64,000 nt of DNA from an uncultured Shewanella sp. Lineage in GTDB: Bacteria > Pseudomonadota > Gammaproteobacteria > Enterobacterales > Shewanellaceae. The stretch covers positions 186,001-250,000 of the forward strand of contig NZ_CANMUW010000006.1 of the NCBI RefSeq assembly GCF_947501225.1. The letters are read 5' to 3'. Below are positions 28,343-36,915 of the stretch, piece after piece. Under the pieces are notes generated by a model, which did not search any database, was not told where the DNA came from, and saw only the letters and a program-made list of their open reading frames with translations. Position 1 is the stretch's first letter. The number at the start of each line of letters is the position of its first letter. A program made the position numbers and the translations under genes.

Positions 28343-29053
28343 ATGCCGACTCCCCACATTAATGCTAATCCCGGTGATTTTGCCGAAACCATACTCATGC
28401 CCGGCGATCCTTTGCGCGCCAGATATATTGCCGACACTTACCTGGAGAATGCTAAGCAGGTCTGTGATGTTCGTGGCATGTTAGGTTTTACCGGGACATA
28501 CAAAGGCTCTACTATTTCGGTCATGGGTCACGGTATGGGGATCCCCTCATGCTGCATCTATGTCCATGAGTTAATCAGTGAGTTTGATGTGAAGAATGTC
28601 ATTCGTATCGGCAGCTGTGGAGCCGTGCGTGACGATGTAAATATGATGGATGTGGTGATCGCCATGGGGGCATCCACCGATTCCAAAACCAACCGCATGA
28701 GGTTCAGCGACCATGATTTTGCTGCTATCGCAGATTATCATCTGCTGGAGACGGCCGTGAGCAAGGCTCGCGAGCAGAATGTGTCGGTGCGTGTGGGTAA
28801 TATTTTCTCGGCGGATCTCTTCTATACGCCTCAGCCCGAACTGTTCGCCAAGATGGAGGATATGGGGATCATGGCTGTGGATATGGAAGCGGCGGGGATC
28901 TACGGTGTGGCCGCCGAGTTAGATGCCAAGGCGCTCACCATACTCACGGTATCGGATCATATTAAACGTGGTGAGAAGCTCAGCTCCGAAGACAGGCAGA
29001 AGTCTTTCAACGAGATGATGAGTGTCGCCTTAGAGACGGCTATCAGTATATAG
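28343..29053 (+). CDS. deoD: Purine nucleoside phosphorylase DeoD
   Basis: 236 residues, exact family length. Signature sequences include [39 protein letters not shown], and the active-site block [28 protein letters not shown] containing the catalytic Asp in SDH. It phosphorolyses (deoxy)purine nucleosides to free base and (deoxy)ribose-1-phosphate in the cytoplasm, supplying purine salvage. It is not in a deoCAB operon in this window. AAGGAATTT precedes the ATG. Confidence 0.97.
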   Translation: MPTPHINANPGDFAETILMPGDPLRARYIADTYLENAKQVCDVRGMLGFTGTYKGSTISVMGHGMGIPSCCIYVHELISEFDVKNVIRIGSCGAVRDDVNMMDVVIAMGASTDSKTNRMRFSDHDFAAIADYHLLETAVSKAREQNVSVRVGNIFSADLFYTPQPELFAKMEDMGIMAVDMEAAGIYGVAAELDAKALTILTVSDHIKRGEKLSSEDRQKSFNEMMSVALETAISI

Positions 29054-29251
29054 GCGTTTATCGAACGTAGCGGTTGCCGCTCGCTATTCGGGTGGTTGCC
29101 GCTATTGATATACGGGTCGCTAATTATCTTAACAAGCGTTATCGGCCCATAGTTTTACCACTCTTAAGCAGAATCCTGTTGGCGCCTCTGCGGCGCTAAG
29201 GTAAAATTTCGATACTCTCACCCATTGCCTGTTACTGGATACAGCCTCTTT

Positions 29252-30163
29252 ATGAAAAACTTCAACCTTATTCTGGTCATTGGTGCTACGGCCTCGGGGA
29301 AAACCCGCCTGGGTGTTGAGCTTGCCAGAGCACTCAATGGTGAGATCATCTCAGCCGATTCCAGGCAGGTTTATAGGGGGCTGGATATCGGTTCGGGTAA
29401 GGACCTGGCCGAATATGGTGAGGTGCCCCATCACCTTATCGATATTGTTGAGCCCGCCCATGAGTACAACGCCTTCCAATTTCAAAAAGATTTCTTCGAG
29501 GCTTTTAAAGATATTGAGTCCCGCAATAAACAGCCGATTCTCGTCGGTGGAACGGGCTTATATGTCGATGCCGTGGTTTCCGGCTATGAATTTGTTCAGT
29601 TAGATAAAGACTTAGCGCTCAGGGCCGAGCTGGATCAACTGCCATTGGAGCAGGTTCAGAACCTGCTTAAGGAACTCGATGCCGCTCAATATGAAAAAAT
29701 CGACCTGACGGTGAGGCCCAGGCTCTACCGCGCCATCGAAATAGCAAAACACAGAGAGGCCGCCCCAAAGCCGGCTAAGGTTCTTCCCGAGATCAGGCCC
29801 CTCTATTTCGGCATTCAATGGGACAGAAAAGTGCTGCGAAAGCGAATCAAGATCAGGTTGAAGGAGCGCCTGGAACAGGGGATGGTCGAGGAGGTGCAGG
29901 GGCTGCTGGATAACGGCGTATCACACGAGCAGCTGGAATATTATGGCCTGGAGTATCGCTTCGTCAGCCAATATATAGCGGGTCAGATAGGTTATGAGGA
30001 GATGTTCGACAGGCTAAATACCGCGATAGGTCAATACGCTAAACGTCAGGAAACCTGGTTCAGACGAATCGAAAAGCACGGCGGCAAGATCCACTGGTTA
30101 AAAGGCTCCGGCGACATCTACAAACAGGCCTGCGATGTGTTGGCTGAATTAGAGCAAGCTTGA
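29252..30163 (+). CDS. MiaA-family tRNA dimethylallyltransferase paralogue
   Basis: 303 residues from the ATG at 29252; the first ORF codon at 29225 has no better start. The N-terminal P-loop GATASGKT, SADSRQVYRGLDIGSGKDL, VPHHLIDI and PILVGGTGLYVDAV are MiaA motifs. The usual GTAKP is replaced here by GSGKDL, and the C-terminal half (LYFGIQWDRKVLRKRIKIRLKERLEQG) differs from the canonical form. MiaA enzymes transfer a prenyl group to A37 of UNN-reading tRNAs. The ordinary copy is normally found beside mutL/hfq/hflX, so this isolated gene is probably a second MiaA-like enzyme whose tRNA or nucleotide substrate may differ. Confidence 0.85.
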   Translation: MKNFNLILVIGATASGKTRLGVELARALNGEIISADSRQVYRGLDIGSGKDLAEYGEVPHHLIDIVEPAHEYNAFQFQKDFFEAFKDIESRNKQPILVGGTGLYVDAVVSGYEFVQLDKDLALRAELDQLPLEQVQNLLKELDAAQYEKIDLTVRPRLYRAIEIAKHREAAPKPAKVLPEIRPLYFGIQWDRKVLRKRIKIRLKERLEQGMVEEVQGLLDNGVSHEQLEYYGLEYRFVSQYIAGQIGYEEMFDRLNTAIGQYAKRQETWFRRIEKHGGKIHWLKGSGDIYKQACDVLAELEQA

Positions 30164-30175
30164 TACCGACTGACG

Positions 30176-31057
30176 TTATGAGCGGTTGAGCGCAGCCATA
30201 ACGAACTCGATGAAGACTCGCGTTTTCAATGGCAGCGCCTTGCTCTTATACATAATGTGTACAGGAGCCGGCTTAGGGACTTGATGACCCAGGACCTGGA
30301 TCAACTCTCCCCGCATTAACTCTCCCGATAACAGCAAACGTGGCTGAAGTATTATGCCCGCCCCTTTTAATGCCGCGACTTTCAACGCCTGACCACTGTT
30401 CGAGGTCAGTCTTGAGTGCTGTTGGTCAAAGGCCCGTGTGTCGAGTTGCAGTGCCAGACTCGCCTGAATATCACCATAGCTGAAGCCAAGACATTGATGT
30501 TCAATTAAATCTGTCAACGAAAGCGGAGCTTGGTGTTTGGCGAGATAATCCGGTGAAGCACAAAATACCATCTCATAGACGGCAAGCTTACGGGCTATTA
30601 GGGTTGAACTGGCAAGTTCACCTATGCGGAACACCACATCTACCGGCTCATGCAGAGGATCGATTAAGTCGTTATCCAATGTCAGCTCAATATTGATGTC
30701 GGGGTATTGCTGCAGAAAATCAGCCACTATCGGCGCAAGTACAATATTACCGAAGGTGACCGGCGAGTTAATGCGTACCTTGCCTCTGGGCATATTTTCT
30801 AATGTCTGCAGACTATTTTCGGCTTCGGCTATATCATCCAGAATTCGTTTACATTCCAGGTAGTAGAGCTGCCCGGTTTCGGTTAATGATTGTCTGCGAG
30901 TGGTACGGTTGATTAGTCTGGTTCCCAGGTGGGCTTCTAAAAACTTAATGTGTTTTCCAATCATGGTCGAGGTGACGGCAAACTCTGTGGCGGCGTGAGA
31001 GAAGCTGCCGTGTTGTATCACACTGACAAACACCTGCATGCTTTTCAGTCTATCCAC
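30176..31057 (-). CDS. LysR-family transcriptional regulator
   Basis: 293 residues. N-terminal HTH (MQVFVSVIQHGSFSHAATEFAVTSTMIGKHIKFLEAHLGTRLI), then the substrate-binding domain (about 90-290). It belongs to the CrgA/DmlR-like group with TRRQSLTETG. It diverges from the ABM/Gfo-Idh-MocA gene pair 116 nt away, which it probably regulates. Convergent with the MiaA paralogue, 12 nt apart. Confidence 0.93.
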   Translation of the reverse strand: MDRLKSMQVFVSVIQHGSFSHAATEFAVTSTMIGKHIKFLEAHLGTRLINRTTRRQSLTETGQLYYLECKRILDDIAEAENSLQTLENMPRGKVRINSPVTFGNIVLAPIVADFLQQYPDINIELTLDNDLIDPLHEPVDVVFRIGELASSTLIARKLAVYEMVFCASPDYLAKHQAPLSLTDLIEHQCLGFSYGDIQASLALQLDTRAFDQQHSRLTSNSGQALKVAALKGAGIILQPRLLLSGELMRGELIQVLGHQVPKPAPVHIMYKSKALPLKTRVFIEFVMAALNRS

Positions 31058-31173
31058 ATTAACAACCTATAGTTTTTAAAGAATGAACTGGATGGTAGTT
31101 TATCAACCTGGCGGTTTCAATTAAATTGCTACCTCATTATCTGATCACTTCTTTGGGTTAACTTACAAATAAT

Positions 31174-31476
31174 ATGTTTGAACAAGGCTTATTTATTACA
31201 GCAGAACTGCGCATCAAACCTGATGTCGATCTCGAAACGGCTATAGAGGCCATTCATACCTTTTGTGAAGGCATGAACAGTGAGGCCGGGTGTTCCATGG
31301 CTGTTCCACTGCAAGATAAAGACAACCCTCGCCGATTCATCTTCTGGGAACGTTATGAAGATAAAGCCGCCTTCGAACAACACTTTCAGGCCGAACATAC
31401 TCAGAGATTTATTCAGTCAGGCTTAACAGATCTTGTTCAGGCGTTTGAAAGCCAGATACTGACAGCGGAGAGGTAA
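31174..31476 (+). CDS. Antibiotic biosynthesis monooxygenase (ABM)-fold protein
   Basis: 100 residues with an ABM ferredoxin-like fold pattern: ITAELRIKPDVDLETAIEAI, SMAVPLQDKDNPRRFIFWERYEDKAAFEQHFQAEHTQRFI. The conserved WERYEDKAAFEQHF block is typical of the quinol monooxygenase/heme-degrading superfamily. Such small proteins act as cofactor-free monooxygenases or as heme/quinone-handling proteins. Only 3 nt separate it from the following oxidoreductase, so the two form an operon divergent from the LysR gene. Confidence 0.88.
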   Translation: MFEQGLFITAELRIKPDVDLETAIEAIHTFCEGMNSEAGCSMAVPLQDKDNPRRFIFWERYEDKAAFEQHFQAEHTQRFIQSGLTDLVQAFESQILTAER

Positions 31477-31479
31477 ACC

Positions 31480-32469
31480 ATGAGAAAGAGGTTGAATTGG
31501 GGGATTTTAGGTACCAGCTTTATCTCCGGGGTTATGGCCGATGCCATCATCGAAGAGGGGGGCTCAGAACTCTATTCTGTGGCGGGACGTTCTGAAGCTC
31601 CCTTAGTTGCCTTTGCCGAAAAGTACGAAATAGAGCAGGTGTATAGGGATTATGATGCCCTGATTAAAGATGATGCGGTAGATATCATCTACATCGCGTT
31701 ACCTAACCATCTCCATCATGAATTTGTAGTCAAGGCGGCTAATGCTGGTAAGGCTATTGTGTGTGAGAAGTCGTTATCAATCGACATGGAGAAAACCCGC
31801 GAAGCGTTGGCCGCCGTTGAGAAGCATGGTGTATTTTTCGCCGAGGGCCTGATGTACCTCACGCACCCGCTCGCCGTAAAGGTGCGTGAGGTGATCCGTG
31901 CGGGGACTATTGGTGATATTCGTTCCATCAAGGGAGAGTACTGCGCCGCCATATCTCAGTTCGTTAACCCCGAAAGTAAGGGGGCACTGTATAACCTGGG
32001 TTGTTACCCTGCGTCACTCATGCACCTGGTTATGCAACAGGCTTTCGGAGACACTGTTTTTGACAGCTACCATGTCTCGGCATTTGGCCGTGTCGGCGAA
32101 GATGGCAATATCTGCGAGTCGGCAGCCACTCTTCAATTTTCCAATGGTGTTATCTGCCAGCTTCATACGGCTGAAGATTATGGGCTGCATGCCGGCTTTA
32201 CGGTGCTTGGCAGCAAGGGAAGTTTAGTGCTTGCTTCTAATCCCTGGCTACCTGAGTCTGAGGGTAACCGGTTAGTGATAACTGAGTATGAACAGCATGA
32301 AGAGACGGTAACCGTTTCCGCAGAGGGTAACGGTTTCTTATATCAGGTCAGATTAGTTCTTGAGGCCATAGAGCAGGGGAGAAACTCACTACAACGCCCG
32401 GCGGCGACAGCGAAAGATTCTCATCAAATCATGCAGCTACTGACGGATTGGAAACAGCGACCCGAGTGA
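31480..32469 (+). CDS. Gfo/Idh/MocA-family NAD(P)-dependent oxidoreductase
   Basis: 329 residues. N-terminal Rossmann fold (NWGILGTSFISGVMADAI) and the family hallmark EKSLSIDMEKT (equivalent to the usual EKP/EKS lysine of the active site). The C-terminal alpha/beta domain contains YNLGCYPASLMHLVM. These enzymes oxidise or reduce sugars, inositols or bile pigments (biliverdin reductase is a member); the substrate here is not predictable. AGGTAAACC precedes the ATG. Operon partner of the ABM protein, which may suggest a small redox or pigment pathway, inferred only from context. Confidence 0.92.
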   Translation: MRKRLNWGILGTSFISGVMADAIIEEGGSELYSVAGRSEAPLVAFAEKYEIEQVYRDYDALIKDDAVDIIYIALPNHLHHEFVVKAANAGKAIVCEKSLSIDMEKTREALAAVEKHGVFFAEGLMYLTHPLAVKVREVIRAGTIGDIRSIKGEYCAAISQFVNPESKGALYNLGCYPASLMHLVMQQAFGDTVFDSYHVSAFGRVGEDGNICESAATLQFSNGVICQLHTAEDYGLHAGFTVLGSKGSLVLASNPWLPESEGNRLVITEYEQHEETVTVSAEGNGFLYQVRLVLEAIEQGRNSLQRPAATAKDSHQIMQLLTDWKQRPE

Positions 32470-32913
32470 GTTAACACCTTTGTTGTCATGCTTGTTAAGT
32501 GATTTACAACGATAGTGACTATCCAGTCTCTTTCTCCCCTAACTTAACGAGCTTAGCCGCGAGGGGGGGAGCAACGTCAACCTCAATTGTAGAGAGTGAT
32601 GCAAATTAATAAGGAGTGGCGTTAACTTGCGTGATGGGCCAGATGCTCTACTCCTTGCTGTTTTCACTTCCATTAATGTGCTGCCCTTATCCGCTATGGC
32701 CCTGTAGAGCAGCCCTTTAACGCCAGGTACTCATAAACTGGAAGAGTTAATTAGTGGCTGCTAACTTCGGTGTGGAGTTTTAATTTTATCTGCCTGTCGC
32801 TATGTTGTGTTTGCTTCGGCCCGACCATGGCACAGGTATTAATCGATTAGTCGTATCTAGGTGTTCCAGCCTGTTTAATCAGTGATGAAAACATTTTATT
32901 AAAAGGTACCTAA
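32470..32913. other. Intergenic region, no gene seen
   Basis: About 440 nt with no coding sequence or structured RNA that I recognise. A promoter for the Cys-rich secreted protein must be near the right end. Confidence 0.4.
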
Positions 32914-33381
32914 GTGATGAATCTTATTAAGAATGTTAAACGTATCGTCCTGCTCGCTGCTCTGGCGCTTCCTATCAGTGTATTTGCCGGGCACCATGAG
33001 GGGGCACCTTCGAGCGGTGCTAAGGATATGCCGGGTGCTAAAGGCACCTTCGAGTTTAAACCCGCAGACTGGATGTCGGGACAGAAGAGCTGGTGGAAAG
33101 ATAGTGATGGCGTGGCCCCGGGTGTCGCCGGGTGTCATATCGGCACGGATGAGAACGGTGTGCCTAATGGCAGGGTGTTTGGTGAGGCCTGCCTGCCAAA
33201 CGGTCTGTTGGTTGAGTCTAATCCGGGTAAAGATGTTCTTCACGCTCATAAAGATGACATAGGACATCCGGACACCTTCGACTGTAATGCCTGGTGTGTC
33301 GGTACGGGTAAGAAGGGGGGGATGTGTATGGTCGCCGCGGCGGCGCCCTGTGAACAATCTGCCATGTGTGCTTGTGAATAG
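32914..33381 (+). CDS. Secreted Cys-rich protein of unknown function
   Basis: 155 residues. Sec signal peptide (about 1-25, ending VFA-GHHEG). The mature protein has eight cysteines, all in its second half (AGCHIG, EACLPNG, DCNAWC, GMC, PCEQSAMCAC), none in a CxxCH heme arrangement. That suggests disulfide bonds or metal binding. The N-terminal mature part is Gly/Ala/Lys-rich with GAKDMPGAKGTFEFKPADWM. I do not recognise the family. A clear terminator follows. Confidence 0.75.
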   Translation: MMNLIKNVKRIVLLAALALPISVFAGHHEGAPSSGAKDMPGAKGTFEFKPADWMSGQKSWWKDSDGVAPGVAGCHIGTDENGVPNGRVFGEACLPNGLLVESNPGKDVLHAHKDDIGHPDTFDCNAWCVGTGKKGGMCMVAAAAPCEQSAMCACE

Positions 33382-33396
33382 AGGCAGGCAAAGGCT

Positions 33397-33428
33397 AAAA
33401 AAAACGAACCCGTTAAGGTTCGTTTTTT
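33397..33428 (+). terminator. Rho-independent terminator
   Basis: A 12-bp stem (arms about 33399-33410 and 33417-33428) with a CGTTAA loop and flanking A/T tracts, 16 nt after the Cys-rich gene's stop. It could also work for the opposite strand. Confidence 0.9.
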
Positions 33429-33501
33429 GTGCCTTGCCTTGGGGCATCGCTAGTGGCTTTAAATACCTATCAGTATAAGGGGGAACTTGTTATTGCTAAG
33501 A

Positions 33502-34383
33502 TCACTTTATTGAGTCTTTAAAACCAAACTTTCCGTTATTATTCTTCCACTTGTCTTTGGTTGGAATCGGCTCAATGACGTCCCAGTGTTCGACAATCTT
33601 GTCATTATCTACACGGAACAGATCGTAGAAGGAGACGTGTTGACCGCCGAAGCTTCCTTCGCTGATGCTGAGTACGAAGTTCCCTTCACCTAGTACGATA
33701 TGGTTTTTGGTATAGGCCATCTTGATGCCCTGCTTAGCCATCTCCTCTAACGCCTTCCCCAGTCCGCTCAAACCGTCGGCGATAGCCGTATTGTGCTGAA
33801 GATAGTTAGCCTCCCCCTTGTCGATAAAACGTCCAAGCTGGCTAAAGTCGCCCTTGACTAAAATCGTGTCGACAAAGTCGGCAACTAATGCCTTATTTTG
33901 CTTTGTCTTAGCTAAGTCTTTAGCTTGTGTCGGGCCATCGAGTTGAGTGCGACCACTTGGGTTTGGCGCAGCTTTTTCTGTCAGGTTGTCCCAGTGCTCT
34001 ACGATTAAACCATCTTCGAATCGGAATAGATCGAAACCCACTTTTGGACCAAAGAAATTATAGTCGGTATGGGTAAATACATAGTCACCATCCTGAAAGG
34101 CACGCTTCACATCGACTTTGGCGCTGCCTTTAGGTAGCGCCTGAAGCAGAGCTCCGAATCCTGCTAAGCCATCGGCAACAGCCAGGTTATGTTGGATATA
34201 TTTGTCTGGGTTGACATAACCCACTGCTTCTCTGTCGCCGGTTTCTATGCTGTTAAGCAGGGCAACAGCCTTGCCTTTGTTTGACAGGCTAATGTTCTTC
34301 TCCTCAACTGTAACCGGGCTGGAGCACGCCGCGCAAAACAGAACCGTCGTAGCTAAGGCCGTAGAAATACTTTTTTTCATCAT
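33502..34383 (-). CDS. Lipoprotein with two tandem SnoaL/NTF2-like domains
   Basis: 293 residues. Lipobox AAC-S (VLFCAACSS, about residue 20). Two homologous halves: the first with YIQHNLAVADGLAGF and DLFRFEDGLIVEHWD (about 62-130), the second with YLQHNTAIADGLSGL and DLFRVDNDKIVEHWD (about 190-270). This is an internal duplication of a SnoaL-like, NTF2-fold domain (PF12680 group) common in polyketide cyclases and uncharacterised enzymes. No cyclase-specific catalytic set can be asserted. It is followed upstream by an AraC gene and shares a 34-nt promoter-proximal motif with the nearby NmrA gene. Confidence 0.85.
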   Translation of the reverse strand: MMKKSISTALATTVLFCAACSSPVTVEEKNISLSNKGKAVALLNSIETGDREAVGYVNPDKYIQHNLAVADGLAGFGALLQALPKGSAKVDVKRAFQDGDYVFTHTDYNFFGPKVGFDLFRFEDGLIVEHWDNLTEKAAPNPSGRTQLDGPTQAKDLAKTKQNKALVADFVDTILVKGDFSQLGRFIDKGEANYLQHNTAIADGLSGLGKALEEMAKQGIKMAYTKNHIVLGEGNFVLSISEGSFGGQHVSFYDLFRVDNDKIVEHWDVIEPIPTKDKWKNNNGKFGFKDSIK

Positions 34384-34431
34384 AACTTCCTCTCGTTAGT
34401 GTGAGAAAATTGTAATGAAAACTGGTAACAG

Positions 34432-34465
34432 TTACATGGTGAGAGCTGGCCTAAAAATGGTCAAT
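34432..34465. promoter_or_regulatory. Shared 34-nt motif, copy A, upstream of SnoaL lipoprotein
   Basis: This motif, TTACATGGTGA...CTAAAAATGGT..AAT, matches 37968-38001 at 29 of 34 positions without gaps. It ends at the AraC gene's stop codon and lies 49-82 nt upstream of the SnoaL lipoprotein's ATG (34383). Position and identity suggest a regulatory site, most simply for the AraC protein encoded alongside. Confidence 0.65.
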
Positions 34466-35340
34466 TACGCACCTTTAAATTGCTTCTGGAAGCGAGAAGG
34501 GGTGAGCAGGGTATGTTTCTTAAAGTATTTTACGAAGTTGCTGGCGTCTTCGAAGCCGAAATCATAGGCAAGCTGTTGAGTGGGAAGGCCGTCCAGGATG
34601 AGCCGACGTTTGGCCTCTAAGATGGTATGAGCGTCTATGAGCTGCTTAGCGGTCTGGCTGGTGGCCATCTTGCAGATCTGATTCAGAGTTTTGTAGGTAG
34701 TATGCAGCTTATCTGCGTAGTAGATGGCATCCCGGGTGCGGTGGAAGTTTTGCTCGAGCAGTTCGATAAAACCGGTGAATTTAGCTTGTTGATCTTTGTT
34801 TAACCTGTCATGTTGGTTTTCCGGCATGACCCTATGCAGCATCAACGACAGTGAAGAGAAGAGAAACATGACGATTAAGGGGTTAGACTGCGGATGTATC
34901 AACTCTTTATCTATCTCGCTCAGTAACTTTTCACTGCTGCTCATGACCTCTGGACCGGGGAAGAAAACCGGTTGATAGGAGTAAGCCAGATGTGTCGGAG
35001 TGAAGTCCGATAGCCTCATATTCATCAATGCCTGATCGATAAATGCCTGAGTGAATATCAGCAATTTTCCCTTAGGCTTATTTTTAAAATCAAATGCATG
35101 AACCTGGTTTTTTTGAACGAAGATAAATGCGCCTGATTGATAGGGGTAGTTAACAAAATCGATTAGGTGAGTACCTTCACCCTCCTCGATGTAGATCAGG
35201 TTATTGAAGTGTATTCTGTGAGGCACACCGGGATGATGAGAGTCGCTGTGATTCCGCCCATAGAGTTCCTCTAAGTCTATGACCTCAATTTCACGGCTGG
35301 CCGACTTGCGATAGTTAAAGTTTACTTCTGGAATTTTCAT
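34465..35340 (-). CDS. AraC-family transcriptional regulator
   Basis: 291 residues. A cupin-like N-terminal ligand/dimerisation domain (about 15-150: LIYIEEGEGTHLIDFVNYPYQSGAFIFVQKNQVHAF) and a C-terminal pair of helix-turn-helices (about 200-288: DAIYYADKLHTTYKTLNQICK and PTQQLAYDFGFEDASNFVKYFKKHTLLTPSRFQK). The layout is that of small-molecule responsive activators. It sits between the SnoaL lipoprotein and the NhaC-like antiporter on the same strand. A 34-nt motif that recurs upstream of the SnoaL and NmrA genes is a candidate binding site. Confidence 0.92.
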   Translation of the reverse strand: MKIPEVNFNYRKSASREIEVIDLEELYGRNHSDSHHPGVPHRIHFNNLIYIEEGEGTHLIDFVNYPYQSGAFIFVQKNQVHAFDFKNKPKGKLLIFTQAFIDQALMNMRLSDFTPTHLAYSYQPVFFPGPEVMSSSEKLLSEIDKELIHPQSNPLIVMFLFSSLSLMLHRVMPENQHDRLNKDQQAKFTGFIELLEQNFHRTRDAIYYADKLHTTYKTLNQICKMATSQTAKQLIDAHTILEAKRRLILDGLPTQQLAYDFGFEDASNFVKYFKKHTLLTPSRFQKQFKGA

Positions 35341-35424
35341 ATTGAAACTGCGACTCCGCTACATGCTGATTTTCTTTTTGTTTTGTTTTAGTGAGATTAA
35401 ACCTGAGCATTTGCATATAAGTGT

Positions 35425-36792
35425 TTAAATCTGAGTGTTAAATCCAACGACCAGATATAATGTGAGTGAAAGTAAAGCCATAGCCAAAGTATAGGGTAAC
35501 TGAGTCATAAAGTGGCGCTGTGGCGGACAGTCGGCCGCCGTTGAGGCCACGATGACAGAGTCTGAAATGAGGGAGCTTTGATCGCCAAACACAGCGCCTG
35601 AGATCAGTGCCGCTATTGCGAGAGGCACTGGTATATCGATACCTATAACGAGAGGGATAATGATCGGTGTCATAATACTCACGGTGGCACCGGAGCTGCC
35701 TGTTGAAAATGAGATCAATATAGAGATTACAAAAATCGACGCCGGCACCAGCCAAGCCGGAAGCCCGGCTGATATCAAACCCGCTAGGTACTCTCCGGTT
35801 CCCAGCTGTGATGTTATATCACTCAGGGAGAAGGCTAACACCAGTATGATGACCGCGGGCAACATCTGTTGCATTCCCTGAATACACCACTCAATATACC
35901 TCTGCGCATTGACACCTGTCATGCGGAAGTAGATACCGGAGCCGATAAGGGAGATGAAGCCACTCCAATAGATTGCCGAACCTATATCTCCAGCCAGAAT
36001 ATTGCCCTTGCCGGTTGTGAAGGCGATGGTACCAATCGAGGTTAACAGTAAGCTGATAGGCAGTATGATAGCGGTTATTCCGGTTTGTGGTGGCTCAAAC
36101 GAGCTGGATGTTGAGTCGGCTGTTGTTGGAGTGACAGGGTTGAAGTCACGCTTGCTAAACGCCATTATAGGCACCAAAGCCAATATCGATATGCAGTAGA
36201 ATTGGTAAGGCAAGGCGGCAAAAACATAGGTGATAGGCTTATCGGTTAAGGTGCCGTTTTCCACCTGGGCAGTGATTAGACTGACAAGAAAAACCCCCGC
36301 GCCACTGAAGGGCATCAGCCATGCCAGGGGAGAGCCTGTACTATTGGCAACAAATGCCAGCTTCTCCCGCGAGATTTTAAATTTACTAAATAGTGGCCGT
36401 CCTACAAGGCCGACCAGCATCATAGAGCCTACCCCTTCCAGACACATCAAGAAACCAAACGAGAAGGTGACCAGTTGGGCACTCGATTTCGATTTTATCA
36501 GCTTTCCTTTATTTGACAGCTGGAAGATTAGCGCATCCACACCGCCGGACTGTTTCATGACATTGATGATGCCACCTATTAGCAAGATAAAGATAAGGCT
36601 CTTGACCGCTGAGGGGGAGTGAAAGGTATTCGCTATTGCGTTAAAGCTGTTTGCTAAGCCGGTCAACGGCTCCTGTGAAATCAAAATAGAACCTGTTGCT
36701 ATGCCAGCAAAAATCGCCACATAGACCTGTCTTGTGGTAATCGCCAGCAATATTGCCAGACTGGGAGGCAGTAGGGTTAACCAAGTATTCAT
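35425..36792 (-). CDS. NhaC-family Na+/H+ antiporter-like membrane protein
   Basis: 455 residues with about eleven to twelve membrane segments. The sequence has the NhaC-type features SGGVDALIFQLSNKGKLIKSKSSAQL, GFLMCLEGVGSMMLVGLVGRPLFSKFKISREKLAFV, and the conserved FSTGSSGATVSIMTPIIIPLV region and the SGAVFGDQSSLISDSVIV block. The family exchanges cytoplasmic Na+ for H+; some members transport organic anions instead, so the substrate is not certain. It lies in the AraC locus and may handle a compound sensed by that regulator. Confidence 0.88.
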   Translation of the reverse strand: MNTWLTLLPPSLAILLAITTRQVYVAIFAGIATGSILISQEPLTGLANSFNAIANTFHSPSAVKSLIFILLIGGIINVMKQSGGVDALIFQLSNKGKLIKSKSSAQLVTFSFGFLMCLEGVGSMMLVGLVGRPLFSKFKISREKLAFVANSTGSPLAWLMPFSGAGVFLVSLITAQVENGTLTDKPITYVFAALPYQFYCISILALVPIMAFSKRDFNPVTPTTADSTSSSFEPPQTGITAIILPISLLLTSIGTIAFTTGKGNILAGDIGSAIYWSGFISLIGSGIYFRMTGVNAQRYIEWCIQGMQQMLPAVIILVLAFSLSDITSQLGTGEYLAGLISAGLPAWLVPASIFVISILISFSTGSSGATVSIMTPIIIPLVIGIDIPVPLAIAALISGAVFGDQSSLISDSVIVASTAADCPPQRHFMTQLPYTLAMALLSLTLYLVVGFNTQI

Positions 36793-36876
36793 AATAGGAG
36801 CTATTTCTTTTGGTGTTCAGAGCTTTCGCGTGAGACAGTTTCAGAGGCTAAAAGTCGGAGGGAGCTCATCAAAATG

Positions 36877-36904
36877 TAAAAAGAGATAATCCGCAGATTA
36901 TCTC
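36877..36904 (-). terminator. Terminator of the NmrA-like gene
   Basis: Perfect 9-bp stem (arms 36883-36891 and 36896-36904, CGCA loop). On the minus strand it is followed by TTTTTA, 12 nt past the NmrA gene's stop codon. Confidence 0.85.
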
Positions 36905-36915
36905 GAAATTGTCAG

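Noticed and set aside
36840..36880. Third copy of the 34-nt AraC motif upstream of the NhaC-like gene
   Set aside because: Only a short CTAAAA core resembles it, and the spacing differs by an insertion of several bases.
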